Below are positions 8,041 to 17,461 of a DNA stretch of 64,000 nucleotides, piece by piece. Below the pieces are notes generated by a model, which had not been told where the DNA came from, made no database searches, and worked only from the letters and a program-made list of their open reading frames with translations. The DNA is from Armatimonadota bacterium (GTDB lineage Bacteria > Armatimonadota > HRBIN16). Location: contig BPGU01000004.1 of the NCBI GenBank assembly GCA_026003195.1, forward strand, positions 524,209 to 588,208, in the 5' to 3' direction. Each line of letters starts with the position of its first letter. The stretch's first letter is position 1. The position numbers and the translations under genes were made by a program.

Positions 8041-9054
8041 ATGTACCATCGGCTGGCTGAGGAAGCGCTGGAGCGCATTGAGAAGACACTCCATATCCCG
8101 GATAGCCCGATGTACCGAGACAGGCTGCCGGAGGCGGAACTCCCATGGACGACTCTGTGGCCGCTCAGCATGTTGCATTCCGCATGGATTGCTGCAGCGG
8201 AGCGAGATGCCCAACGCCACCTGCCCCGGCTGCGACTCTTTCAGCAAACTCTGCTTGCTTACTGGGACGATAGACACGATCCGCCGGGCTTTGATGCCTA
8301 CCCCAAAGGCAACGATAAGTACTATGACGATAACGCCTGGATGGTGCTGAATTATCTGAGACTATATACGCTCACTCACGAGAGAGAGTGGCTGCGCTGG
8401 GCGCAGGATGTACACCGGTTCGTGTGGAGTGGTTGGGACGAGCAGCTGGGCGGAGGCATCTACTGGCACCAGAGCCGAAAGAGCAAGAACACCTGTTCCA
8501 ACGCCCCTGCGTTGGTCTGCGCATTGTGGCTCTACGCCGTCACCCACGAGAAGTCTTACCTGCAGCAGGCGGAGCGGCTCCACTCCTGGCTGTGCCAGCA
8601 CCTGCAGGACCCTGAGGATGGACTGTTCTGGGACAATATCCAGATGGATGGAAAAGTAGACCGCACCAAGTTCGCCTATAACACCGCTCTGATGATAGAT
8701 GCCAATCTGTGGTGGTATCGCCTTGTCCGCCAGGAAAAATACTTGCACGAGGCGACACGGCTGGCGCGGTCTGCACAGAGATACTGGCTGGGATGGCGCA
8801 GCCGAGCCATAGAGGGCTACGCACCTTTTGTGGTGAAACTGTGCTCGGCATACCAGCATCTGACGGAGGTGACCGGCGACAGTCGCTGGATGGTGCTGGT
8901 GATACGCACGGCGAAATGGGTGAAATCGCTTCGTTCCCCAGAAGGGGACTATCCCGATGACTGGCACGCAGAGCGGAAACAAGAACCGGCAACGAGCCTG
9001 ATGGCGCTTGCCTCAGCCGCGCGTCTGTTCTGGATGGTACCCGCTGCCGAGTGA
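8041..9054 (+). CDS. GH76-like (alpha/alpha)6-barrel glycoside hydrolase
   Basis: 337 residues, mostly helical. The segment NDKYYDDNAW carries an adjacent Asp pair (D96-D97) matching the catalytic DD of GH76 alpha-1,6-mannanases. Other conserved-looking pieces are GGGIYWHQ, SNAPALVCALWLY and FAYNTALMIDANLWWY, arranged as in six-hairpin barrels. No signal peptide is visible, although most GH76 enzymes are exported, so either the product is cytoplasmic or the true start is missed. No in-frame extension with a hydrophobic stretch is evident. GAGG lies about 11 bases before ATG. Substrate is unknown. Confidence 0.72.
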   Translation: MYHRLAEEALERIEKTLHIPDSPMYRDRLPEAELPWTTLWPLSMLHSAWIAAAERDAQRHLPRLRLFQQTLLAYWDDRHDPPGFDAYPKGNDKYYDDNAWMVLNYLRLYTLTHEREWLRWAQDVHRFVWSGWDEQLGGGIYWHQSRKSKNTCSNAPALVCALWLYAVTHEKSYLQQAERLHSWLCQHLQDPEDGLFWDNIQMDGKVDRTKFAYNTALMIDANLWWYRLVRQEKYLHEATRLARSAQRYWLGWRSRAIEGYAPFVVKLCSAYQHLTEVTGDSRWMVLVIRTAKWVKSLRSPEGDYPDDWHAERKQEPATSLMALASAARLFWMVPAAE

Positions 9055-9119
9055 GCGATGTGCCCTCCAAAAAGCGGGTACAATGATATGTGCTATTACG
9101 TTCACGGAGGCTTCATCTC

Positions 9120-9368
9120 GTGTGGAAATTTCTGAACAGCTTTACCGTTTTGGCAGTGCTGCTGTGCACTATTGGAGCACTGGGGCTGGTCTACGGGGCA
9201 GATGCCATCCGCGACCCCGGTCAGCCGCATGACCCCTTGCTGCCCTGGCTGTACTTCGGTGCTGCCATCCTGATGGTGGTGAACGCTATCCTGTCGGTAC
9301 GGCATTACGAGCACAAAATGAAGGAGCAGGAGCAATCTTCGAAAGAGAAGGAGGAAACTCGCGCATGA
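9120..9368 (+). CDS. Small two-helix membrane protein
   Basis: I choose GTG 9120 because GGAGG (9106-9110) sits nine bases upstream; the in-frame ATG at 9090 precedes this ribosome-binding site. The 82-residue product has two hydrophobic helices (about 5-24 and 39-58) and a charged C-terminal tail (HKMKEQEQSSKEKEETRA). I do not recognise the family. It overlaps the next gene by four bases (ATGA, 9365-9368), so the two are coupled. Confidence 0.7.
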   Translation: MWKFLNSFTVLAVLLCTIGALGLVYGADAIRDPGQPHDPLLPWLYFGAAILMVVNAILSVRHYEHKMKEQEQSSKEKEETRA

Positions 9369-9637
9369 GTGTGGTGACCTGTGTAGACTGCGGCAAGCCG
9401 CTGGAGAAAATACCCTCCTGGCTGGCTGATGTGAAGGTGAAGTTTACCTGCGAGGAGTGCCGCACCAAACATCGGACTTCGCTGGTCATTCCGGTGGATG
9501 ACCTGCCCCCCCTGACCGATGAGCCTGCCGAGGACATGGACGTCATCGAGCGCGAGGAGGGTCTGGAGACCACCTCGCTGGAAGAGCTGGCTCAGGAAGA
9601 AGAAAGAGGAGCCGAAGAAGAGGAAGAAGAGGTGTAG
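9365..9637 (+). CDS. Small zinc-ribbon protein with acidic tail
   Basis: 90 residues. CVDCGKPL (C6, C9) and CEEC (C30, C33) form a four-cysteine zinc ribbon like those in small nucleic-acid-associated proteins. The C-terminal half is strongly acidic, ending in EEEERGAEEEEEEV-type runs. Function unknown. It is translationally coupled to the preceding membrane protein and lies three bases before the polysaccharide export gene, so it probably shares the operon leading to the flagellar genes. Confidence 0.68.
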   Translation: MSVVTCVDCGKPLEKIPSWLADVKVKFTCEECRTKHRTSLVIPVDDLPPLTDEPAEDMDVIEREEGLETTSLEELAQEEERGAEEEEEEV

Positions 9638-9640
9638 CCC

Positions 9641-10732
9641 ATGATGTGGGGCAGGTGGTGTCTGCTGCTGGGGATACTGCTCCTGCTCTGGGGTGGCATT
9701 GCCGAGGGCGCACAGGACTACCGCATCAGCCCAGGCGATACGCTGGAGATTGCCGTATGGGGCTACGAAGACCTCTCGCGCACGGTGATCGTACGCCCCG
9801 ATGGCAATATCTCTTTACCGGTGGTGGGTGAACTGCGTGCGCAGGGCACCACGCCGAGCGCGCTGGCGCAGAATATCACCGGGGCTCTTTCCCGCTGGGT
9901 GAAAAACCCTCGCGTCAGTGTCATCGTCAAATCTTTCGCGCAACATCAGGTTTTCGTTCTGGGAGCGGTGGCTCGCCCGGGCGTTTACCCCCTGCAACCC
10001 GGGCTGACCGTCGCTGAAGCGATCGCACTGGCAGGCGGTCTCACCCCCAGCGCTGACCGTGAGCACCTCACCGTCCTTCGCAGACAAGGGGCGCAAGACG
10101 TAAAGTTCTCCGTGAGATTTACCGATAATCCCTTACGAGAGGATTCGGCGGTACGCTTCGTGCTCCAACCGGGTGATAACCTGATTGTTTCCGAAGCCAC
10201 TTTCACCGTCACCGGTGCGGTGGCGCGTCCGGGAGTGTATCCAATAGGCACGTTACGAAACCTGGAAGAGGCACTGGCGACCGCCGGAGGCACCTTGACA
10301 TTTGGAGACCCGTCTCGCGCCGAGGTGCAGGTGGGCGAAAAGATAGAGGTGGCAGACCTGCTGGACACCGGCGTTCGCCAGCGACCACTGCAGCCGGGTA
10401 TGACCATCCGTGTGCCCGAACGGCAAAACACCCTGTTTATCATTGGTGAGGTCGTTCGAGCAGGGGCATACGGATGGCAAAAAGGGCGCTGTGAAACGCT
10501 GATGGACGCATTGACTGCCGCCGGCGGCCCCACACGCGAGGCACGACTGGAGCGCGTGGTGGTGAACCGAGGCACCCAGTTCCTGCAGGTCAACGCGACC
10601 ACACCGCAGGGAGCGCGTTTTCCCCTGCAACCGACCGACGTGGTGATTGTGCCCTCGCGCCCCCGCCCCAACTATGAATGGACGGCGATACTGGGCACGC
10701 TACTGGCGACCTACTCGGTGTTCCGCCGCTAG
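9641..10732 (+). CDS. Polysaccharide biosynthesis/export protein (Wza-like, SLBB domains)
   Basis: 363 residues. A signal peptide (about 1-24, ending GGIAEGA) is followed by the Poly_export domain (YRISPGDTLEIAVWGYEDLS, then VRPDGNISLPVVGEL). Three SLBB-type units follow, recognisable by [VLI]-GAVARPGVYPL (about 107), TGAVARPGVYPI (about 189) and GEVVRAGAYGW (about 268). A short hydrophobic C-terminus (AILGTLLATYSVFRR) fits an outer-membrane helix as in Wza. These proteins form the periplasm-spanning, outer-membrane channel for capsule or exopolysaccharide. A polymerase or Wzc-like kinase is not in the window; a CpsB-type phosphatase is the next gene. Confidence 0.9.
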   Translation: MMWGRWCLLLGILLLLWGGIAEGAQDYRISPGDTLEIAVWGYEDLSRTVIVRPDGNISLPVVGELRAQGTTPSALAQNITGALSRWVKNPRVSVIVKSFAQHQVFVLGAVARPGVYPLQPGLTVAEAIALAGGLTPSADREHLTVLRRQGAQDVKFSVRFTDNPLREDSAVRFVLQPGDNLIVSEATFTVTGAVARPGVYPIGTLRNLEEALATAGGTLTFGDPSRAEVQVGEKIEVADLLDTGVRQRPLQPGMTIRVPERQNTLFIIGEVVRAGAYGWQKGRCETLMDALTAAGGPTREARLERVVVNRGTQFLQVNATTPQGARFPLQPTDVVIVPSRPRPNYEWTAILGTLLATYSVFRR

Positions 10733-10738
10733 CCTTCC

Positions 10739-11557
10739 ATGATAGACATCCACACCCACATTCTCCCCGGCGTTGACGACGGTCTCCAGCACATCGGTGA
10801 GGCGCTGCTGATGGCGGAAGACGCCGCCGCGCAGGGCGTGACCGTGATGGTGGCAACACCACACCTCCACTGGACCGGAAGGCAGGCACTGAGCGCGACG
10901 CAGATACGTGAAGGCGTAGAGGAGCTGAACGCGCTGGTGCAATCCAAAGGTATTCCCGTGGAGATACTGCCCGGGTGTGAAATTCCCTTGCAGGCTGATT
11001 TGCCGGAAAGGCTGCTGCGGGGCGACGGAATGTCGTTAGGCGACAGTGGTCACACGGTGCTGGTGGAGCCACCCTGGGAACTGTGGACGCCCCTCGACAA
11101 GGCGCTGCTGCAGAGCCTGCTGGAGGCAGGCTGGACGGTGGTGCTGGCACACCCCGAACGGCACATTTATTTCCAGCGCAACCTGTCCTTGCTGGAAGAG
11201 CTGGTTCAGATGGGCGTGCACCTGCAGGTAACCACCGGTTCGCTGATACCCGGCAGGGCTTCGCCGGCTGCAGCGCGATGCGCCTACGAACTGATGGAGC
11301 GCCGGCTGGTCAGCGTCGTCGCATCGGACTGTCACGGTGTTACCTACCGCCGGTGCGACCTGGGCGAGGCGGCGGAACTGCTTCGGCGCACTTACGGGCG
11401 GCATGTGGCGCAGATGCTGACAACCGGTGTGCCTCGCGCACTGTTGCGGGGCGAAAGGGTGCAGCTGGAGCAGGTCTGGAAAAACACACCGACCGATGAA
11501 AACCGATGGAAACGGCTGTTGCGGGCTGTTTTGAGGAGGGAAACCGATGACGGATAA
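10739..11557 (+). CDS. CpsB/YwqE-type PHP tyrosine phosphatase
   Basis: 272 residues. The PHP-domain metal-binding motif DIHTHILPGVDDG is at 3-15, with further ligands in ATPHLH, GCEIPLQ, LAHPERH and ASDCHG. This is the manganese-dependent protein-tyrosine phosphatase family (CpsB/Wzb-like) that dephosphorylates the BY-kinase controlling capsule or exopolysaccharide length. Its place immediately after the Wza-like exporter agrees. The last 11 bases (11547-11557) overlap flgB, tying expression of a polysaccharide regulator to the flagellar operon. Confidence 0.9.
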   Translation: MIDIHTHILPGVDDGLQHIGEALLMAEDAAAQGVTVMVATPHLHWTGRQALSATQIREGVEELNALVQSKGIPVEILPGCEIPLQADLPERLLRGDGMSLGDSGHTVLVEPPWELWTPLDKALLQSLLEAGWTVVLAHPERHIYFQRNLSLLEELVQMGVHLQVTTGSLIPGRASPAAARCAYELMERRLVSVVASDCHGVTYRRCDLGEAAELLRRTYGRHVAQMLTTGVPRALLRGERVQLEQVWKNTPTDENRWKRLLRAVLRRETDDG

Positions 11558-11945
11558 GCTGTTTGGTGGGCACTATCCTCTCCTGAAGCAGGCACTTCAT
11601 GCATGTGCCCTGCGACAGGAAGCGATTGCGCACAACATCGCCAATGTGAATACCCCCGGTTATCAACGTATCGATGTCTCCTTCGAAGAGTTTCTGCGTG
11701 CCGCACAGCAAACGCCCCTGCGAGCCACAGACCCGCGACATGTGGCGTTGCCGCCTGACAGACTGGCAAATGCCCAGGTCACACCGGACGAAGACGCGCC
11801 GATGCGCCCCGACGGCAACACGGTAGATATCGACTATGAGATGGCGCAACTCGCCGAAAATCAGATCCGCTTTCAGGCTCTGAGCCAGCTGATTAGCGGT
11901 CGCTACCAGAGCTTGAAGACGGTCATCACGGGCGGAGGGAGGTAA
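11547..11945 (+). CDS. flgB: Flagellar basal-body rod protein FlgB
   Basis: 132 residues, normal length. The N-terminal rod-protein motif is present (ALRQEAIAHNIANVNTPGYQ, about 20-39). The C-terminal part contains EMAQLAENQIRFQALSQLI, typical of FlgB. It forms the proximal rod of the flagellar basal body. It starts inside the end of the phosphatase gene, preceded by GGAGGG. It is the first gene of a conserved flgB-flgC-fliE-fliF-fliG-fliH-fliI-fliJ order. Confidence 0.97.
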   Translation: MTDKLFGGHYPLLKQALHACALRQEAIAHNIANVNTPGYQRIDVSFEEFLRAAQQTPLRATDPRHVALPPDRLANAQVTPDEDAPMRPDGNTVDIDYEMAQLAENQIRFQALSQLISGRYQSLKTVITGGGR

Positions 11946-11951
11946 GCACGC

Positions 11952-12395
11952 ATGAGCATCTTTCATTCCCTGCGCATCAGCGCCTCGGGGTTGACCGCCG
12001 AGCGATTGCGTCTGGACGTGATCGCGGATAATCTGGCAAACGTGAACACCACACGCACGGCGGCGGGAGGTCCCTACCGGCGCAAGGTGGCAATACTGGC
12101 AGAGCGTCCGACAGGTTTCGCCGACCTGCTGGGTATCCAGTCCGCGCCCGCAATAGGCAGAGGTGGCGTGCGGGTCGTGGCGATTGCGGAAGATACCAGC
12201 CCTCCTCAGCGCGTGTACAACCCGGGTCACCCCGACGCCGATGCGGACGGCTACGTGCTGATGCCCAACGTCAACGTGGTCACCGAAATGGTGGACATGA
12301 TTACTGCCACGCGCGCGTATGAGGCAAACGTGACTGCCATGAACGCCGCTAAGCAGATGGCATTGCGTACGCTGGACATCGGCAGGAACGTGTAA
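11952..12395 (+). CDS. flgC: Flagellar basal-body rod protein FlgC
   Basis: 147 residues. The rod-protein N-terminus (SLRISASGLTAERLRLDVIADNLANVNT) and the C-terminal helix (EMVDMITATRAYEANVTAMN) are both diagnostic. The internal YNPGHPDADADGYV motif is typical of FlgC. It sits six bases after flgB and is a structural component of the proximal rod. Confidence 0.97.
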   Translation: MSIFHSLRISASGLTAERLRLDVIADNLANVNTTRTAAGGPYRRKVAILAERPTGFADLLGIQSAPAIGRGGVRVVAIAEDTSPPQRVYNPGHPDADADGYVLMPNVNVVTEMVDMITATRAYEANVTAMNAAKQMALRTLDIGRNV

Positions 12396-12408
12396 GGGGA
12401 GGTAGACA

Positions 12409-12711
12409 ATGGACATTCGCTTGAACTCCGTGCTGCCGGGCACGACGGCAAACCTGACCAGCACTTCTCCATCTGGCAATCGCGAGGATGCACCCTCCTT
12501 TGCCGAGACGCTCCAGGGTGTTTTTAACAAGATCAACCAGATGCAGCTCGATTCCGCCGAACTGGCTCGACAGTTTGCGGCGGGTGAGACCGATGACCTG
12601 ATACGTGTGGTCACCGCGGCGGAGGAAGCCTCTATCGCCCTGCAGCTGGCGGTACAGGTGCGCAACAAGGTTGTGGAAGCCTATCAGGAAATCATGCGGA
12701 TGCAGGTATAG
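12409..12711 (+). CDS. fliE: Flagellar hook-basal body complex protein FliE
   Basis: 100 residues, normal length. The core pattern SFAETLQGVFNKINQMQLDS and the end VRNKVVEAYQEIMRMQV match FliE, the adaptor between MS ring and rod. It is preceded by GGGGAGG (12397-12403) and followed three bases later by fliF. Confidence 0.96.
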   Translation: MDIRLNSVLPGTTANLTSTSPSGNREDAPSFAETLQGVFNKINQMQLDSAELARQFAAGETDDLIRVVTAAEEASIALQLAVQVRNKVVEAYQEIMRMQV

Positions 12712-12714
12712 CCG

Positions 12715-14343
12715 ATGATAGAGCGCGTGCGCGAGTGGTGGCAAACCAGTGACCGTCAGACTCGGCTGATTGCTATCGCATCGGCGGCGGGGCTGGTCAT
12801 CGTGATGATAGCCCTCTCCTTCTGGGCGACACAGCCGGAGTGGGACGTGCTATACACCGGTTTATCGCCGTCGGACTCCGGAGCCATCGTCGCGCGCCTC
12901 AAGCAGGCGAAGGTTCCCTATCGCCTTTCCTCAGGAGGCAGCACCATTGAGGTGCCAGCACAGCACCGTGACGAGATGCTGCTCTCGCTCGCCGCAGAGG
13001 GTTTGCCCAATCAGGGCACGCTGGGTTATAGCCGTCTGGAAAAGTTGGGCTTCGGCACCACACAGACCGTGGAACAGGAGACCACTCGGATCGCCCATGA
13101 AGAGGCTCTGCAGAATACCATCTCGCGCTTGCAGCCAGTGGCAGGTGCGCGTGTGCATATTACCCCCGCTATCGATTCACCTTTTGTCGGTGAGAAGAAG
13201 CCCGCCAAGGCGAGTGTGATGGTGGACCTGAAGCCGGGGCAGCAACTCACCCGTGAACAGATTGCTTCTATCGTCTTCCTCGTGTCCCGCAGCGTGACGG
13301 GGCTGTCGCCAGATAACGTTTCAGTGGTGGATGAATATGCCAATCTGCTCTGGGATGGCTCGCAGGCTTCGGACATGGCGCCCGGTGTGGCAAGCAACAA
13401 GCTGGAACTGGAGCGTGCGTACGCGGAAACCATACAACGCCAGCTCCAGCAGCAGCTGGACGCTGTGCTGGGTCCAGGGAAGTCGCGGCTCACCGTAACT
13501 GCCGAGCTGGACCTGGACCGCGAGGAAATCAACCAGAAGCAGATTGAAACCGGACCTGAGGGACAGGGCACGCCGATTAGCGAAACACGCACCGAAGAGA
13601 CCGTGCGAGGCGCAGCCCCGCGGGGCAGCAGCGCCGCAGGGGTACCCACCTATCCCACAGCACCTGCAGGAACACCCGGCGAGTACAAGCACTCTTCGAC
13701 GACCACGAACTACGAGGTGGGTCAGAGCACCATCCACCGCGTCAAGACGCCTGGCAAGGTAGTACGCATGTCGGTGGCGGCAATGGTGGACGCTTCTGTG
13801 CCGCAGGAACAGGTGCAGAAGGTGCGCACCTTTCTGGAAGGCGCAGTTGGCGCGGACCAAAGTGACCCCAACCGCCGATTCCGAGTGATTGTGGAGAGCA
13901 TCCCCTTCGACAACACGCTGGCAAAAGAGGCAGAAGCCGCCCGCAAGCAGTTCGCCAGCCGTCAGCTGATAGACACCGCCCTGCGTTACCTGCCTCTGGC
14001 AGCATTGCTGATTGTGTTGCTCTTGCTGGCGAAGGCGCTCCGACCGGCGCGCGTGGCTCAAACACCTGAGGGTGTCGTGATGTCACTGCCGGGAGGCGCT
14101 GTACCGGAAGAGGCTGAGGTATCTGGCGAGGAAGCTGGTGAGCTTGCAAGCGAAGCGGCGGCAGCCATGGCCCGCAGAACAAGGAGCGGTGAGGAGACTC
14201 TGCTCGAAGAAGAGGATGTGGAGATTACCCCGATTCGCGAGCGTGTGGATGTGAATCTGGAAAGCGTCATTCAGCTGGCAAACCAGAAACCGGAGAAAGT
14301 AGCGATGCTCATCAAAGGCTGGTTGGCGGAGGATGAACGATAA
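12715..14343 (+). CDS. fliF: Flagellar MS-ring protein FliF
   Basis: 542 residues. The first transmembrane helix is at about 22-42, and the second near 424-442 (LPLAALLIVLLLLAKAL). Between them lie the ring-building motifs (YTGLSPSDSGAIVARLKQ, GYSRLEKLGFGTTQTVEQ, ARVHI) of the YscJ/FliF family. The C-terminal tail (residues about 500-542) is the FliG-binding segment. Its stop overlaps the fliG start by one base at 14343. It assembles the inner-membrane platform for rotor and export apparatus. Confidence 0.97.
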   Translation: MIERVREWWQTSDRQTRLIAIASAAGLVIVMIALSFWATQPEWDVLYTGLSPSDSGAIVARLKQAKVPYRLSSGGSTIEVPAQHRDEMLLSLAAEGLPNQGTLGYSRLEKLGFGTTQTVEQETTRIAHEEALQNTISRLQPVAGARVHITPAIDSPFVGEKKPAKASVMVDLKPGQQLTREQIASIVFLVSRSVTGLSPDNVSVVDEYANLLWDGSQASDMAPGVASNKLELERAYAETIQRQLQQQLDAVLGPGKSRLTVTAELDLDREEINQKQIETGPEGQGTPISETRTEETVRGAAPRGSSAAGVPTYPTAPAGTPGEYKHSSTTTNYEVGQSTIHRVKTPGKVVRMSVAAMVDASVPQEQVQKVRTFLEGAVGADQSDPNRRFRVIVESIPFDNTLAKEAEAARKQFASRQLIDTALRYLPLAALLIVLLLLAKALRPARVAQTPEGVVMSLPGGAVPEEAEVSGEEAGELASEAAAAMARRTRSGEETLLEEEDVEITPIRERVDVNLESVIQLANQKPEKVAMLIKGWLAEDER

Positions 14344-15368
14344 TGGCAACACGTACAGCGACACCCTCACTGACGCATCGCCAGAAAGCCGCAATCATGA
14401 TTGTGGCGATGGGACCCGACACGGCGGGCAAAGTGTTGCGCCACCTGGACGAAGACGAGGTGGAGCAGATTACCCTCGAAATCGCTCGCATGGGCAAAAT
14501 CTCTCCGGAGGTGCGCGAGGGGGTCATTCAGGAGTTTCACGAGCTCTGCGTCGCGCAGGAGTATATCGCAGAGGGTGGACTGCAGCACGCCCGACAGGTG
14601 CTGGAGAACGCCTTTGGTCCCGAAAGGGCGAATGAGCTGATTACCCGCGTCATTCAGGCGATGCAGATTGTGCCCTTCGACTTCATCAAGAAGACCGACC
14701 CCAGCCAGCTGCTGAACTTCATCCAGGATGAGCATCCGCAAACCATCGCGCTCATTCTGGCATATCTGCCCCCCAATCAGGCGGCGCAGGTATTGCAAGG
14801 GCTTCCTCCCGAATTGCGAGCGGAGGTGGCACACCGCATTGCCATCATGGACCGCACGCCCCCCGACGTGATTCGCGAGGTGGAGAAGGTGCTGGAGCGC
14901 AAGCTCTCGTCGGTGATTTCGCAGGACTTCACCACCGCAGGCGGTGTGAAGGCGCTGGTAGAACTGCTCAACTGGATAGATCGCACCAGCGAGCGCATGA
15001 TACTGGACAGCCTCTCCGAAACCAACCCCGAGCTGGCGGAAGAGGTCAAGAAGATGATGTTCGTGTTCGAGGACATCGTGCAGCTGGACGACCGCTCCAT
15101 CCAGGCGGTGTTGAAAGAGGTGGATATGAAGGAGCTGGCGCTCGCGCTCAAAGGCTGCAGCGAGGAGGTACGACAGCGCATCTTCAAGAACATGTCCGAG
15201 CGTGCCGCCAACATGCTCAAAGAGGATATGGAGTTCATGGGTCCCGTGCGCCTGCGCAACGTGGAAGAAGCCCAGCAGCGCATTGTCGCCATCATCCGCC
15301 GGATGGAGGAAGCCGGGGAGATTGTCATTGCGCGTGGCAGCGGTGGTGCGGAAGAGATGGTGGTGTAA
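14343..15368 (+). CDS. fliG: Flagellar motor switch protein FliG
   Basis: 341 residues, normal size. The N-terminal domain binds FliF. The middle domain contains EHPQTIALILAYLPPNQAAQVL. The C-terminal domain carries the charged torque helix (about 275-300: FEDIVQLDDRSIQAVLKEVD... LKGCSEEVRQRIFKNMSERA), with the conserved Lys/Arg/Asp/Glu residues that interact with MotA. A normal motor switch protein. Confidence 0.98.
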   Translation: MATRTATPSLTHRQKAAIMIVAMGPDTAGKVLRHLDEDEVEQITLEIARMGKISPEVREGVIQEFHELCVAQEYIAEGGLQHARQVLENAFGPERANELITRVIQAMQIVPFDFIKKTDPSQLLNFIQDEHPQTIALILAYLPPNQAAQVLQGLPPELRAEVAHRIAIMDRTPPDVIREVEKVLERKLSSVISQDFTTAGGVKALVELLNWIDRTSERMILDSLSETNPELAEEVKKMMFVFEDIVQLDDRSIQAVLKEVDMKELALALKGCSEEVRQRIFKNMSERAANMLKEDMEFMGPVRLRNVEEAQQRIVAIIRRMEEAGEIVIARGSGGAEEMVV

Positions 15369-15371
15369 CCG

Positions 15372-16076
15372 ATGCTGGGCCAGGTGCTCAAAAGCGAACA
15401 AGTCGCGCGCTTCACCCGCTGGGTGGGTTCCCCGCTGCGTGTGGTGCAAGCCACTTCCGAACCGCAGGAGGAAGAACCCCAGCCGGAGGGTCCCAGCCCC
15501 GAGCAACTGCTGGCGGAGGCGAAGCGCGTGCTGGCTGAGGCGCACCGACAGGCAGACCAGATGCGTCAGGATGCCGTGCGCAAGGGCTACGAAGAGGGCT
15601 TACAAATAGGGCGCGAGGAAGGTTTGCGGCTCTATCAGCAGCAAGTGGAAGCCCTGCGTGGAGAAGTGCAAAAGCTGGTGGACGCCGTTCTCGCCGAGCG
15701 ACAAAGACTGTGGCAGCAGATGGAGCCTCAGGTGATAGACCTCGTGCTGCAAATCGCCCACAAGGTACTGCGCGAGGAGATACAGGCTCGACGCGAAGCC
15801 ACCCTGTCTATCATCAAGCACGCGCTGAGACGTGTGGCGGACACCGAACATGTGCGCATTCGCGTACATCCCGATGACCTGCAAATCGCCCGTGAGCACC
15901 GAGAGGACTTCCTTGCCGTGTGCGATGGTACCAGGCAGATTGAGATTGTGGACGACCAGCGCGTGGGCGGCGGCGGTTGCATTATCGAGACGCCCAGCGG
16001 TACGATAGACGCCTCCCTGCGCACGCAGATGCAATCGGTGGAGAAAGCGCTGAGAGACACAGAGCAGGCATCTTAA
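15372..16076 (+). CDS. fliH: Flagellar assembly protein FliH
   Basis: 234 residues. A proline/glutamate-rich N-terminus is followed by a long alanine/arginine/glutamate coiled coil (about 45-120, including [19 protein letters not shown] and [17 protein letters not shown] with Gly-repeats). The C-terminal domain has [15 protein letters not shown] and [20 protein letters not shown], as in FliH/YscL. It is the stator-like regulator of the export ATPase FliI, encoded next. Confidence 0.93.
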   Translation: MLGQVLKSEQVARFTRWVGSPLRVVQATSEPQEEEPQPEGPSPEQLLAEAKRVLAEAHRQADQMRQDAVRKGYEEGLQIGREEGLRLYQQQVEALRGEVQKLVDAVLAERQRLWQQMEPQVIDLVLQIAHKVLREEIQARREATLSIIKHALRRVADTEHVRIRVHPDDLQIAREHREDFLAVCDGTRQIEIVDDQRVGGGGCIIETPSGTIDASLRTQMQSVEKALRDTEQAS

Positions 16077-16092
16077 CACGGCAAACTCAGGC

Positions 16093-17454
16093 ATGGTGCA
16101 GCATAAAATGTCCGACAGTGCGACCAATCTCACACCACTGACATCACCCGACCTGTCGGCGGCGCGGGAGCGATTACGCCTGCTGGACCCGATTAAGGTA
16201 CATGGTCGGGTGCAACAGGTGATCGGGCTGGTCATCGAAAGCATCGGTCCCGCAGCGCGTGTGGGTGAGGTGTGCGAGATTCATTTTCAGCGCACGCGCC
16301 CACCGATTTTTGCAGAGGTGGTCGGCTTTCGGCAAAACCGGGTGCTACTCATGCCTCTGGGCGAGATGGAAGGCATCACCCCCGGCAGCCAGGTAGTCGC
16401 AACAGGCATGGTGCACAAAGTACCTGTCGGAGAGTGTCTGCTGGGGCGCGTGTTGGATGGATTGGGCAGACCGATGGACGGCGGCACCGCCATCGCCCCG
16501 GAAACACTCTACCCGGTCAACCGCCAGCCCCCGAACGCCCTGACACGCAAGCGCATTACCGAAGCCATCAGTCTGGGGGTTCGGGCGATTGACGGGTTGC
16601 TGACTGTCGGTAAAGGGCAGCGCATCGGCATCTTCGCGGGGTCGGGTGTCGGCAAGAGTACCCTGCTGGGCATGATTGCCCGCTATACCAGCGCGGACGT
16701 GAACGTCATTGCCCTCACCGGCGAGCGAGGGCGTGAAGTGCGCGAATTCATGGAAGAGGACCTGGGTGAGGAGGGTTTGAAACGGTCGGTCGTGGTGGTG
16801 GCGACGTCGGATCAGCCCGCGCTGTTGCGCATCAAGGCAGCAATGGTGGCAACCACCATCGCGGAGTACTTCCGCGACCAGGGGCTGGATGTGCTGCTGA
16901 TGATGGATTCGGTCACACGCCTGGCGTTAGCGCAGCGCGAAGTGGGACTGGCTATCGGGGAACCTCCTGCCACGCGCGGTTACACACCGTCAGTATTTGC
17001 CCTCTTGCCCCGTCTGCTGGAACGCGCGGGCACGTCGGACAAGGGAACCATCACGGGGCTGTACACTGTGCTGGTGGAAGCCGATGACATGAACGAACCC
17101 GTTGCCGATACCGTGCGAGGCATTCTGGACGGACATATTGTGCTGTCGCGTACGCTGGCGCACCGCAACCACTATCCTGCCATTGATGTGCTGTCGAGTG
17201 TCTCGCGCGTGATGCCACAGATCACCGATCAGGAGCACCAGCAGGCGGCGGCACAGGTGCGCAAGGTGCTGGCAAACTACACCGAAGCGGAGGACCTGAT
17301 CAACATCGGCGCATACCAGCAGGGTAGCAATCCGGATATCGACTATGCCCTGCGCTATATCGGCAAGGTGCGCGAGTTTCTGCAGCAGGGCAAGCTGGAG
17401 GGATACCCGTTAGAGCAGACCATCCAGCGATTGAAGACCTTGTTCGACGATTGA
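16093..17454 (+). CDS. fliI: Flagellum-specific export ATPase FliI
   Basis: 453 residues. The type III secretion ATPase family is shown by the Walker A loop ([16 protein letters not shown], about 180-195), [13 protein letters not shown], the Walker B region ([20 protein letters not shown]) and [27 protein letters not shown] 16093 is used; ATG 16108 is an in-frame alternative without a better ribosome site. It is the hexameric ATPase that unfolds and feeds flagellar export substrates. Confidence 0.97.
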   Translation: MVQHKMSDSATNLTPLTSPDLSAARERLRLLDPIKVHGRVQQVIGLVIESIGPAARVGEVCEIHFQRTRPPIFAEVVGFRQNRVLLMPLGEMEGITPGSQVVATGMVHKVPVGECLLGRVLDGLGRPMDGGTAIAPETLYPVNRQPPNALTRKRITEAISLGVRAIDGLLTVGKGQRIGIFAGSGVGKSTLLGMIARYTSADVNVIALTGERGREVREFMEEDLGEEGLKRSVVVVATSDQPALLRIKAAMVATTIAEYFRDQGLDVLLMMDSVTRLALAQREVGLAIGEPPATRGYTPSVFALLPRLLERAGTSDKGTITGLYTVLVEADDMNEPVADTVRGILDGHIVLSRTLAHRNHYPAIDVLSSVSRVMPQITDQEHQQAAAQVRKVLANYTEAEDLINIGAYQQGSNPDIDYALRYIGKVREFLQQGKLEGYPLEQTIQRLKTLFDD

Positions 17455-17461
17455 AGTCACC

